A DNA stretch of 5,533 nt from Lawsonibacter sp. (GTDB taxonomy: Bacteria; Bacillota; Clostridia; Oscillospirales; Oscillospiraceae). The position numbers and the translations under genes are program-made. Below, piece by piece: positions 1 through 5,533 of the stretch. The stretch is taken from NCBI GenBank assembly GCA_020025455.1, contig JAHHSC010000084.1, positions 1 to 5,533 on the forward strand, written 5' to 3'. The stretch's first letter is position 1. Every line of letters starts with the position of its first letter. A model generated the notes under the pieces. The model was not told the origin of the DNA and searched no databases. It was given only the letters and a program-made list of their open reading frames with translations.

Positions 1-2558
1 CCGCCGCCGGAACCGCCGGCGATTGCGGAGACCTGTTTGATGATGTCACCGGCCTTAACGCCCTTCTTGACCGCTTCCTTGCCGCAGACGGCCAGGAAGG
101 TGATCTTCTCGCCCTTGACGGTAGCCAGCACAGCCACCACGTTGGGCTCCTTGTCGCGCAGGAAGTCGCCCATGCTGCGCAGGCGATCCGCGTCAGCCTC
201 AGGGATGGAGGCGGTAATGACCTTAAGCCCCCCCACCTCATGGGCACCAAACAGGAAGCGCTCGGCCATGCTGACCGCCTCACGGGCCTTGAACTTTTCC
301 ACCATCTGTTGCAGCTGCTTCATCTCGGCCATGACCGTCTCGGCGCGGTCACGCAGCTCCACAGGCTTGGTCTTCAGCGCGGCAGCGGCCTGGAACAGCA
401 TCTCCTGGTTGCGGTTCATCACGTCCAGAGAGTTCTTGCCGGTGGTCGCCTCGATACGGCGGACGCCGGAAGCCACCGAGAATTCGCTGGAGATGTGGAA
501 TACACCAACCTTAGCGGTGTTGTCCAGGTGCGTGCCGCCGCAGAACTCCACGGAATAGCCCTCGCCCATATCCACCACGCGGACGGTGTCGCCGTACTTC
601 TCGCCGAACAGGGCGATGGCGCCCTTCTTCTTGGCCTCCTCAATGGGCAGCTCCTCGGTGGAGATGTCATAGCCGTTGAGGATCGCCTCGTTCACCACAG
701 CACTGACCTTGGCCAGCTCCTCAGCGGTCATCGCGGAGAAGTGGGTAAAGTCAAAGCGCAGACGGTCAGGCTCCACCAGAGAGCCGGCCTGGTGGACATG
801 GTCACCCAGCACGGTACGCAGGGCCTTGTCCAGCAGGTGGGTGGCGGAATGGGCGCGCATGATGGCGCGGCGGCGGTCCATGTCGATGGAAGCGCTGACC
901 GTATCGCCCAGCTTCAAAGTGCCCTGGGTCACCTTACCGGTGTGCATATACTTGCCGCCCTTGTTCTTCTGAACATCGGTGACCTGGAACACCATGCCGT
1001 CGGCGGTAATCACGCCGTGGTCAGCCACCTGGCCGCCCATCTCAGCGTAGAAGGGAGACTTGTCCAGGACGACGATACCCTCGACGCCGGGCATCAGCTC
1101 CTCGGCCTGCTCGTTCTCGACCACCAGGGCAACCACCTTGGCACCCTCGATGGCATTGTGCTCATAGCCCACAAACTCGGTGGCGGGCACGTCCTTGCCA
1201 AACTCCACGCCGGCCCAGCCCAGATCACCCAGGGCCTCACGGGCTTTACGGGCACGCTGACGCTGCTCCTCCATCTGGGCGTGGAACTCCTTCTCGTCCA
1301 GGGTCATGCCCTGCTCCTCGACCATCTCCAGGGTCAGGTCCACGGGGAAGCCGTAGGTATCATACAGCTTGAAGGCATCGGCACCGGAGAAAACCTTTTC
1401 GCCCTTCTCCTTGTAAACCGCCAGCATATCGTTGAAGATCTTCAGGCCGCCGTCGATGGTCTTGGCGAAGTTCTCCTCCTCCACCCGGATGACGCGGGTC
1501 AGGTAGTCCTGGCGCTCACGCAGCTCGGGGTAGTGGCCCTCGTTCTCGTGGATAACCGTGTCGCAGACCTTGTACAGGAACGGCTCGTTCACGCCAAGCA
1601 GCTTGCCGTGTCGGGCCGCGCGGCGCAGCAGGCGGCGCAGCACATAGCCGCGGCCCTCGTTGGAAGGCAGGACACCGTCGCAGATCATGAAGGTGGCGGA
1701 ACGAATATGGTCGGTGATGACGCGCAGGCTCACGTCCATGGCATCGGTCTGGCCATAGGCAGCCCCCGTGATCTCCGTGACCTTGTTGGTGATGTTCATT
1801 ACGGTGTCCACATCAAAGAGAGAATCCACGTTCTGGCATACGCAGGCCAGACGCTCCAGACCCATGCCGGTATCGATGTTCTTCTGCTTCAGCTCGGTGT
1901 AGTGTCCTTCGCCGTCGTTGTCGAACTGGGAGAACACGTTGTTCCAGACCTCCATGTATCGGTCGCACTCGCAGCCCACGGTACAGCCCGGCTTGCCGCA
2001 GCCATAGGCCTCCCCGCGGTCATAGTAGATCTCAGAGCAGGGGCCACAGGGACCGGAGCCGTGCTCCCAGAAGTTATCGGCCTTTCCAAAGCGGAAAATA
2101 CGCTCGGCGGGAATGCCAATCTCCTCGTTCCAGATCTTGAAGGCCTCATCGTCCTCCTCATAGACAGAGGGGTACAGCCGCTCGGGGTCCAGCCCCACCC
2201 ACTCGGGGCTGGTCAGGAACTCCCAGGACCAGTGGATGGCCTCGGTCTTGAAGTAGTCGCCAAAGGAGAAGTTGCCCAGCATCTCAAAATAGGTGCCGTG
2301 GCGGGCGGTCTTGCCGATATTCTCGATGTCGCCGGTGCGGATACACTTCTGACAGGTACACACGCGGTGACGGGGGGGCTCCTGCTCCCCGGTGAACCAG
2401 GGCTTCATAGGGGCCATTCCGGAGTTGATCAGCAGCAGGGACGCGTCGTTCTGGGGAATCAGGGAAAAGCTGGGCAGGCGCAGGTGCCCCTTGCTCTCAA
2501 AAAAGGACAGGAACATCTCGCGCAGCTCATTCAGGCCAAAAGGCTTGGGTTCACGCAT
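1..2558 (-). CDS. alaS: Alanyl-tRNA synthetase (3' end cut by the window)
   Basis: This cytoplasmic class II synthetase attaches alanine to tRNA-Ala and clears mischarged Ser or Gly. The visible 852 codons begin MREPKPFGLNELREMFLSFF. The catalytic core includes R74-TGDIENIGKTARHGTYFEMLGNF, CGPCSEIYYD (171-180), a Cys-rich insert (187-198, CGKPGCTVGCEC), motif 3 NIDTGMGLERL (227-237) and SNEGRGYVLRRLLRRAARHGK (299-319), which belongs to the tRNA-recognition part. The editing domain carries its zinc ligands H570/H574 (HSATH) and C673/H677 (CGGTH). A coiled-coil-like stretch (about 735-765) leads into the C-terminal DHHA1-type domain. The last visible residues, AIAGGSGGG, are the family's glycine-rich end, so about 25 residues are missing compared with the usual 875-880. 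The start has GGAGG 8 bases upstream. It is the second gene of a T-box operon behind the lipoprotein gene. No frameshift or lost key residue is seen. Confidence 0.98.
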   Translation of the reverse strand, partial: MREPKPFGLNELREMFLSFFESKGHLRLPSFSLIPQNDASLLLINSGMAPMKPWFTGEQEPPRHRVCTCQKCIRTGDIENIGKTARHGTYFEMLGNFSFGDYFKTEAIHWSWEFLTSPEWVGLDPERLYPSVYEEDDEAFKIWNEEIGIPAERIFRFGKADNFWEHGSGPCGPCSEIYYDRGEAYGCGKPGCTVGCECDRYMEVWNNVFSQFDNDGEGHYTELKQKNIDTGMGLERLACVCQNVDSLFDVDTVMNITNKVTEITGAAYGQTDAMDVSLRVITDHIRSATFMICDGVLPSNEGRGYVLRRLLRRAARHGKLLGVNEPFLYKVCDTVIHENEGHYPELRERQDYLTRVIRVEEENFAKTIDGGLKIFNDMLAVYKEKGEKVFSGADAFKLYDTYGFPVDLTLEMVEEQGMTLDEKEFHAQMEEQRQRARKAREALGDLGWAGVEFGKDVPATEFVGYEHNAIEGAKVVALVVENEQAEELMPGVEGIVVLDKSPFYAEMGGQVADHGVITADGMVFQVTDVQKNKGGKYMHTGKVTQGTLKLGDTVSASIDMDRRRAIMRAHSATHLLDKALRTVLGDHVHQAGSLVEPDRLRFDFTHFSAMTAEELAKVSAVVNEAILNGYDISTEELPIEEAKKKGAIALFGEKYGDTVRVVDMGEGYSVEFCGGTHLDNTAKVGVFHISSEFSVASGVRRIEATTGKNSLDVMNRNQEMLFQAAAALKTKPVELRDRAETVMAEMKQLQQMVEKFKAREAVSMAERFLFGAHEVGGLKVITASIPEADADRLRSMGDFLRDKEPNVVAVLATVKGEKITFLAVCGKEAVKKGVKAGDIIKQVSAIAGGSGG

Positions 2559-2566
2559 GGAAAATA

Positions 2567-2571
2567 CCTCC
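2567..2571 (-). promoter_or_regulatory. Ribosome binding site of alaS
   Basis: GGAGG on the minus strand stands 8 bases before the ATG at 2558. It fixes the alaS start and shows that translation begins independently of the upstream gene, whose stop codon is 75 bases away. Confidence 0.9.
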
Positions 2572-2606
2572 GTTTTATTATAAATCGTTTAACTGTTCCA
2601 ATTTTG

Positions 2607-2622
2607 TCCGGCCTCTGCCGGA
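2607..2622 (-). other. Hairpin in the lipoprotein-alaS gap
   Basis: In the 75-base gap, TCCGGC and GCCGGA form a 6-bp GC-rich stem around a 4-base loop. On the minus strand it is followed by CAAAATTGG rather than a T run, so it does not look like an intrinsic terminator. It could be an mRNA stability or processing element separating the two cistrons, or chance. Only the stem is seen; any role is inference. Confidence 0.35.
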
Positions 2623-2633
2623 ACATTCACGCA

Positions 2634-3071
2634 TCAGACTTTTCTGATCTCCAAGCCGATCAGGTTCATCTCAGGATCGAAGGCGATCCGGTACCGCACG
2701 ATTTTTTTCTCGTGCTTGGCCATAATGACCGCCTCGCCGTACTTCTCGCCGGTTTCCTTGATGGTCTGACCGGTGGTGATGCAGTCACTCTCCATCACAT
2801 ACTCGCCGGCTTTTTTGGCCTCAGCCATCGCGCCCTCTACCTGCTCGGCCGTAACCGTGGCAGCCACATCGGGGCGAAGCTGGTCCACTACAGACTGATA
2901 GTCACCGTCTACCAGCAGGGCCACTACCTTGCGGCCCTCGGCAAGGACCGTCTCCTCGTCCATACCCTCGGGCAGAGGATTCCCTTGGTTAGAGCAGCCC
3001 GACAGCAGGCCAATGCTCAGAATCAGGGTCAGCACCAGGAGCAGAAGATTCCTTGTTCTAGTTTTTTTCAT
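2634..3071 (-). CDS. Small secreted lipoprotein, DUF3887-like
   Basis: This 145-aa protein has a lipoprotein signal peptide: basic N-terminus MKKTRTRN, a hydrophobic core (9-23) and lipobox LSGC with the lipidated Cys at 26. After a short linker (SNQGNPLPEGMDEE) comes one small domain (about 41-145). Its pattern of a helix KVVALLVDGDYQSVVDQL, then TAEQVEGAMAE, then a beta-rich end with YRIAFDPEMNLIGLEI, resembles DUF3887, a domain of unknown function common in Firmicutes exported proteins. It should sit on the outer face of the cytoplasmic membrane. The start at 3071 is preceded by AAGGAGG; an earlier in-frame ATG at 3137 lies inside the T-box terminator hairpin and is rejected. It is the first gene behind an alanine T-box and shares the transcript with alaS. 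The DUF3887 match is from memory of the family pattern and its function is unknown. Confidence 0.88.
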   Translation of the reverse strand: MKKTRTRNLLLLVLTLILSIGLLSGCSNQGNPLPEGMDEETVLAEGRKVVALLVDGDYQSVVDQLRPDVAATVTAEQVEGAMAEAKKAGEYVMESDCITTGQTIKETGEKYGEAVIMAKHEKKIVRYRIAFDPEMNLIGLEIRKV

Positions 3072-3076
3072 TTCAA

Positions 3077-3081
3077 CCTCC
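3077..3081 (-). promoter_or_regulatory. Ribosome binding site of the lipoprotein gene
   Basis: GGAGG (within AAGGAGG) on the minus strand lies 5 bases before the ATG at 3071. It selects the 145-aa start over the longer reading frame that would begin within the leader. Confidence 0.85.
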
Positions 3082-3114
3082 TTACACCCTTTCAAACGTG
3101 ACAGCGGCACACGC

Positions 3115-3149
3115 AAAAAGAAAACCGCCCCCGACATAGTCAGGGGCGG
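3115..3149 (-). terminator. T-box intrinsic terminator
   Basis: On the minus strand CCGCCCCUGA pairs with UCGGGGGCGG (10 bp, one U-G pair) around the loop CUAUG, followed by UUUUCUUUUU. The 5' arm includes the UCCGC and CCCU segments that the antiterminator also needs. The two structures are therefore mutually exclusive, as expected for a T-box. This stops transcription when charged tRNA-Ala is plentiful. Confidence 0.93.
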
Positions 3150-3339
3150 AAAACATCCACGGTACCACCCTGATTATCCTAAATGTTAGGATATCTCAGT
3201 CATTCTATAACGGGAATGTCCCGTCCCGGTCATCCCGGGCCGCTCCGAAGTGGCATGTACAGCCCGTCAGGTGAGGGCTCTCACTGTCCCCTCTCGCTTG
3301 CTAACCTCTGGCCGTACTTAGCTTCATCTACGCATTTAC
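3115..3339 (-). promoter_or_regulatory. T-box riboswitch, alanine specific
   Basis: The leader senses the charging of tRNA-Ala. Stem I (about 3244-3335) has a basal helix UGAAG/CUUCG, a tandem GA and GGAG pattern like the T-box K-turn, an internal specifier loop, and a helix CGGCC/GGCUG above it. The loop contains GCC at 3252-3254 followed by ACUUCGGAG, the usual position of the specifier codon; GCC is alanine. Stem II-type pairings follow (CCCGG/CCGGG and ACGGGA/UCCCGU), then a stem III-type hairpin (3175-3193, 8 bp). The T-box AGGGUGGUACCG occupies 3160-3171. Its UGGU can pair with the ACCA end of tRNA-Ala, and AGGG/CCCU plus GUGGA/UCCGC form the antiterminator. It lies upstream of the lipoprotein and alaS, which agrees with the alanine specifier. 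I assigned the pairings by eye. Confidence 0.95.
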
Positions 3340-3345
3340 TGTCAC

Positions 3346-3373
3346 ATTATATCACATTCTTCCCTGTTGTCAA
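3346..3373 (-). promoter_or_regulatory. Promoter of the T-box-lipoprotein-alaS operon
   Basis: On the minus strand there is a perfect -35 TTGACA (3368-3373), a 16-base spacer and a perfect -10 TATAAT (3346-3351). TG one base before the -10 makes it an extended -10 as well. Transcription should start near 3339, just before stem I of the T-box. Such a strong sigma-A promoter fits a leader that regulates by termination rather than by initiation. Confidence 0.93.
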
Positions 3374-3559
3374 CTAATCCGGCCCCGTTTCTCATTCATT
3401 TTCGTAACGTACATAATTTATGATTGCAATTTTCGTCTGAGAAATATATACTAAGAGACATTACGTTTGCGATTCGTAAAGTTCTCGTAAAGCAAATGTA
3501 AAGCATTACCTTGGGGAGAAGCTGCTCCACGGCATCTTTATATGGTCTGTTCGCCGATT
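3374..3559. other. Divergent intergenic region, no gene seen
   Basis: This AT-richer stretch separates the operon promoter on the minus strand from the glycosyltransferase promoter on the plus strand. A 68-codon minus-strand frame (3396-3602) crosses it, but it has no clear ribosome binding site, no recognisable domain, and overlaps the plus-strand promoter, so I do not call it. The only structure I find is the three-copy 11-base repeat listed separately. Confidence 0.6.
3474..3503. repeat. Three GTAAAG direct repeats at 11-base period
   Basis: TCGTAAAG (3474-3481), TCGTAAAG (3485-3492) and ATGTAAAG (3496-3503) recur at an exact 11-base spacing. Read on the minus strand they give TTTACA, TTTACG, TTTACG separated by 5 bases. 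Direct repeats about one helical turn apart are the usual binding sites of OmpR/PhoB-family response regulators, and TTTACA-like hexamers 5 bases apart resemble Bacillus PhoP boxes. The array ends 56 bases before the -35 of the glycosyltransferase promoter, a position suited to an activator. The repeats are seen directly; the regulator is inference. Confidence 0.5.
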
Positions 3560-3588
3560 GTGACATCGTGTAGAATCGCCCATATAAA
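3560..3588 (+). promoter_or_regulatory. Likely promoter of the glycosyltransferase gene
   Basis: GTGACA (3560-3565, five of six matches to TTGACA), a 17-base spacer and TATAAA (3583-3588, five of six matches to TATAAT). Initiation near 3595 would give a leader of about 65 bases before the start codon at 3660. Confidence 0.65.
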
Positions 3589-3646
3589 CGGATGCGTAGC
3601 AACTATACTATTCCCTCAGGGTGCAGTTTACTAGTCGTTTATTAAT

Positions 3647-3650
3647 GGAG
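3647..3650 (+). promoter_or_regulatory. Ribosome binding site deciding the glycosyltransferase start
   Basis: GGAG lies 9 bases before the ATG at 3660. The in-frame ATG at 3645 overlaps this site and the one at 3621 has no purine-rich site at the right distance, so 3660 is the best start. The ATG at 3666 would leave a 15-base spacer, which is too long. Confidence 0.7.
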
Positions 3651-3659
3651 ATCATAATA

Positions 3660-4955
3660 ATGGAAATGTTCAAGCTTGTAGAAATGTTAAATTCTGCTAT
3701 GGCAATCGTGTTTGCAGTCCTCTATTTCTATCAGGGGATATACGTAATGGTCGGTTTGGTTCGCCGCCGCTGGCAAAATCATCACCAGCCCAGCCGTCTC
3801 CACCGCTTCGCCGCTATTGTTGCAGCGCGAAACGAAGCAAATGTCATCGGAGAACTGTTAGGCACCCTGCAAAATCAGAATTACCCAACCGAATTGCTGG
3901 ACTTGTATGTTGTAGCCGATAACTGTACCGACAACACCGCTGATGTAGCCCGACGGGCCGGCGCGTTTGTGTATGAACGCTTTGACAGCATACATAAGGG
4001 AAAAGGGTATGCGATGGATTACCTGTTCCAGAAATTAAAAGAGGCCGGAAAAAACGACTACGATGGTTATTTCGTTTTTGATGCGGATAATCTGGTAGAC
4101 CCGGATTTTGTTCGCGAGATGAACCGCACGTTTGATCAGGGCTATGATGCCTTGACGTGCTACCGCAACTCGAAAAACTTTGGAAGCAACTGGATCTCGG
4201 CTGGATATTCGATCTGGTTTTTGCGCGAGGCTCGTTTCCTGAACTTTCCTCGTATGCTGCTGGGCACCAACTGCCATGTGTCCGGTACGGGATTCCTGAT
4301 TTCCAGCAAAATTATTGAAGCAAACGGTGGCTGGCCGTTTCATTTGCTCACGGAGGATATTCAATTCTCGGTGGACAGTGCCATTCGGGGACTGCGTGTC
4401 GGCTATTGTGACAAAGCGGTAATCTATGATGAGCAGCCTGTCACCTTTCGTCAGTCTTGGAATCAGCGCCTGCGCTGGTCCAAGGGATTCTATCAAATCG
4501 ATCGGCAGTACACGGTACCGCTGCTGAAGGGCTGCTTCAGAAAAGGACGCCTTGGTAGTTCTTGTTACGATATGTTCATCACCGTCGCACCGGGTATGCT
4601 GCTTACGGTTGCCATGCTGCTGATCAACACCGCTTTTTTGATCACGTGCCTCACGCAGCCAGTGTATGTCGCCAGCTACGTCATCCATAAGCTCATCGGA
4701 TTTATCGTGTTTGCGTTCTTGAGTTTCTATCTGATTTTCTTCTTGTATGGATTCGTCACTGTGATTTCCGAGTGGAACCACATCGTTTCAACACCTTCAA
4801 AGAAAATTGGGTATGTGTTTACCTTTCCGATTTTCATGTTCACCTATATTCCCATCGCGATTGTTGCCCTTTTTCAAAAGGTGGAGTGGAAGCCTATCCA
4901 GCACACCGCTGCAAGGGGCAAAACGCATTTGTTGCCAGATGATTTGGTAAGGTAA
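3660..4955 (+). CDS. Membrane-anchored family 2 glycosyltransferase
   Basis: This 431-aa processive-type GT2 enzyme should transfer a sugar from a nucleotide donor at the inner face of the membrane. An N-terminal membrane segment (about 12-34) ends in the basic VRRRW. The GT-A domain follows: FAAIVAARNEANVIGELL (50-67), VVADNCTDNTADVA (84-97), the metal-binding DAD (141-143), the catalytic-base region TED (231-233) and the QRLRW signature (269-273, the QxxRW motif of synthase-like GT2 enzymes). Three or four membrane segments follow (about 305-332, 338-368, 385-405), then VEWKPIQHT (408-416), a tail I associate with Clostridia members of this group. Family logic points to beta-linked sugars, perhaps a GlcNAc or glucan product, but the substrate cannot be read from the sequence. 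No polymerase partner, flippase or sugar gene is adjacent. It seems monocistronic and less GC-rich than alaS. Confidence 0.92.
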   Translation: MEMFKLVEMLNSAMAIVFAVLYFYQGIYVMVGLVRRRWQNHHQPSRLHRFAAIVAARNEANVIGELLGTLQNQNYPTELLDLYVVADNCTDNTADVARRAGAFVYERFDSIHKGKGYAMDYLFQKLKEAGKNDYDGYFVFDADNLVDPDFVREMNRTFDQGYDALTCYRNSKNFGSNWISAGYSIWFLREARFLNFPRMLLGTNCHVSGTGFLISSKIIEANGGWPFHLLTEDIQFSVDSAIRGLRVGYCDKAVIYDEQPVTFRQSWNQRLRWSKGFYQIDRQYTVPLLKGCFRKGRLGSSCYDMFITVAPGMLLTVAMLLINTAFLITCLTQPVYVASYVIHKLIGFIVFAFLSFYLIFFLYGFVTVISEWNHIVSTPSKKIGYVFTFPIFMFTYIPIAIVALFQKVEWKPIQHTAARGKTHLLPDDLVR

Positions 4956-5003
4956 GCTCCCAGCAGAGAATTTTCGGCTCTTGCAGACCCAACATGCCAG
5001 CGC

Positions 5004-5037
5004 CAGGGAGGACGGATCGTTCGATCCGTCCTCCCTG
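5004..5037. repeat. Perfect 16-bp inverted repeat, possible terminator
   Basis: CAGGGAGGACGGATCG (5004-5019) and its exact complement (5022-5037) flank TT, giving an uninterrupted hairpin whose tip would open to a GTTC-type loop. It begins 48 bases after the glycosyltransferase stop codon, where a terminator would be expected. On the plus strand it is followed by CTTCAAGATT and on the minus strand by GCGCTGGCAT, neither a proper T run. It may be a factor-assisted terminator, an mRNA 3'-end protector, or one copy of a dispersed palindromic repeat. The symmetry is certain; the role is not. Confidence 0.7.
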
Positions 5038-5150
5038 CTTCAAGATTATAAATGGAATTGCTGGTGGACTTCCGGTTTCTGTGCAGGCCCGGCAAAACGG
5101 GTGGGGCTCATCAGCCGTTCTGTTTTCGTTTTTGGGGCTTGAGGCTCTTT

Positions 5151-5178
5151 CCCACCGCCCTTTTCTCCCCCGCTCCCC
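5151..5178 (-). other. Potential G-quadruplex motif on the minus strand
   Basis: On the minus strand there are four G runs of 4, 5, 3 and 3 bases with loops of 3, 6 and 4 bases, which meets the usual G3+N1-7 rule. The plus strand is correspondingly C-rich. It lies 39 bases upstream of the -35 of the tRNA promoter. The pattern is seen directly; folding in the cell is inference. Confidence 0.4.
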
Positions 5179-5217
5179 GCTATCTGCGATCGATCAAAAA
5201 AACTCCCGCCAAACCGC

Positions 5218-5246
5218 TTGACATTTTTAATCAAATGTGCTAAAGT
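5218..5246 (+). promoter_or_regulatory. Promoter of the serine tRNA genes
   Basis: Perfect -35 TTGACA (5218-5223), a 17-base spacer, and -10 TAAAGT (5241-5246, four of six matches) with TG one base upstream as an extended -10. Initiation near 5253 would leave about 20 bases before the first tRNA. The AT-rich spacer of the first half fits a strong stable-RNA promoter. Confidence 0.82.
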
Positions 5247-5275
5247 TAATATCACCTCTGATTGAAGAACTACGA

Positions 5276-5362
5276 GGAGAGATGTCCGAGTGGTTTAAGG
5301 AGCCGGTCTTGAAAACCGGTGACTCGAAAGAGCCGTGGGTTCGAATCCCACTCTCTCCGCCA
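5276..5362 (+). tRNA. tRNA-Ser(UGA)
   Basis: Acceptor arms GGAGAGA (5276-5282) and TCTCTCC (5352-5358) pair fully, followed by discriminator G and an encoded CCA (5360-5362). The anticodon stem is CCGGT/ACCGG with loop CTTGAAA, placing anticodon TGA at 5310-5312, which reads UCN codons, mainly UCA. A long variable arm (GACTC...GAG) marks it as class II, as for serine. The T arm is GTGGG-TTCGAAT-CCCAC. It is first of two tandem serine tRNAs on one transcript. Confidence 0.97.
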
Positions 5363-5404
5363 CTTTTATTCTCGCAATTGAATCACATTTTTATTTGTAG
5401 CCAT

Positions 5405-5496
5405 GCAGAAGTACCCAAGTGGCTATAAGGGGCTCCCCTGCTAAGGGAGTAGACGGAGAAATCCGTGCGAGGGTTCGAATCCCTCCTTCTGCGCCA
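5405..5496 (+). tRNA. tRNA-Ser(GCU)
   Basis: Acceptor arms GCAGAAG (5405-5411) and CTTCTGC (5486-5492) pair fully, with discriminator G and an encoded CCA (5494-5496). The anticodon stem is CTCCC/GGGAG with loop CTGCTAA, placing anticodon GCT at 5440-5442, which reads AGC and AGU. The variable arm is long (ACGGA-GAAA-TCCGT), as in class II serine tRNAs. It lies 42 AT-rich bases after tRNA-Ser(UGA), with no terminator or good promoter between them, so the two are probably cut from one precursor. Confidence 0.97.
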
Positions 5497-5500
5497 GATT

Positions 5501-5533
5501 ACACCGATTATCGTTGATAATCGGTGTTTTCTT
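5501..5533 (+). terminator. Intrinsic terminator of the tRNA transcript
   Basis: ACACCGATTATC (5501-5512) and GATAATCGGTGT (5516-5527) form a perfect 12-bp stem around GTT, followed by a T run (TTTCTT) up to the window edge. It starts 5 bases after the CCA of tRNA-Ser(GCU). The minus-strand side has no T run, so it acts on the tRNA transcript only. Confidence 0.92.

Larger units (their letters stand above)
4956..5217. other. Gene-free spacer between glycosyltransferase and tRNA genes
   Basis: I see no credible gene: the short frames here lack ribosome binding sites and domains. The stretch holds the 16-bp inverted repeat and a pyrimidine-rich tract (about 5146-5181), both listed separately. 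AACGG (5096-5100) could pair with CCGTT (5115-5119) ahead of a T-rich run (5121-5133), which might serve as a weak terminator for the glycosyltransferase. That reading is doubtful because the stem is short and the loop is large. Confidence 0.5.

Noticed and set aside
2577..2582. TATAAT on the minus strand just before alaS as a separate promoter
   Set aside because: There is no -35 at a suitable distance, and initiation would fall in or beyond the ribosome binding site at 2567-2571.
240..3101. A 953-codon open frame on the plus strand covering alaS and the lipoprotein gene
   Set aside because: It is exactly codon-on-codon antisense to both genes, which happen to share one register. It stays open because they avoid TTA, CTA and TCA codons. 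Its protein is low-complexity (rich in His, Leu, Gly, Val) with no domain, while the minus strand gives clear AlaRS and lipoprotein sequences.
3072..3137. An earlier ATG at 3137 extending the lipoprotein N-terminus
   Set aside because: It lies within the T-box terminator hairpin, lacks a ribosome binding site and would bury the signal peptide behind 22 residues; the start at 3071 has AAGGAGG.
3396..3602. A 68-codon minus-strand frame in the divergent intergenic region
   Set aside because: No clear ribosome binding site, no recognisable domain, and it overlaps the likely glycosyltransferase promoter.
4035..4781. A 248-codon frame on the minus strand inside the glycosyltransferase gene
   Set aside because: It is the antisense shadow of a well-supported GT2 gene and shows no recognisable domain or ribosome binding site.
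5237..5428. A 63-codon frame containing MSEWFKEPVLKTGDSKEP
   Set aside because: This peptide is the translation of tRNA-Ser(UGA), a well-known misannotated sequence; the DNA is the tRNA gene.

Overview
The window looks like part of a chromosome from a Gram-positive anaerobe of the class Clostridia, probably near the Oscillospiraceae/Flavonifractor group. The evidence is a T-box leader in front of an aminoacyl-tRNA synthetase operon, strong GGAGG ribosome binding sites, sigma-A type promoters, tRNAs with encoded CCA ends, and a GC-rich alaS with the Cys-rich insert I associate with Firmicutes alanyl-tRNA synthetases. The lineage is an inference from these traits, not from a database match.

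Left half (1-3373, minus strand): one operon read right to left. A near-consensus promoter (3346-3373) drives a T-box riboswitch (about 3115-3339) with a GCC (alanine) specifier, a canonical antiterminator and a competing intrinsic terminator. Behind it lie a small lipoprotein gene of DUF3887 type (2634-3071) and, 75 bases further on, alaS (1-2558), which runs off the window about 25 codons before its expected end. Uncharged tRNA-Ala should therefore raise transcription of both genes. The lipoprotein as first gene of an alanine T-box operon is the least expected part of the layout.

Middle (3374-4955): an AT-richer divergent intergenic region holds three GTAAAG direct repeats at an exact 11-base period, upstream of a plausible promoter (3560-3588). 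That promoter serves a membrane-anchored family 2 glycosyltransferase (3660-4955, plus strand), which has all three family signatures and membrane segments at both ends. No sugar-metabolism or polymer-export gene lies beside it in this window.

Right end (4956-5533): a gene-free stretch contains a perfect 16-bp inverted repeat and a C-rich tract that could form a G-quadruplex on the minus strand. A promoter then leads into two tandem serine tRNA genes, anticodons UGA and GCU, closed by a strong intrinsic terminator at the window edge.

I see no CRISPR array, transposase, phage gene, toxin-antitoxin pair or defence system. Most of the window is housekeeping; the points worth checking are regulatory.
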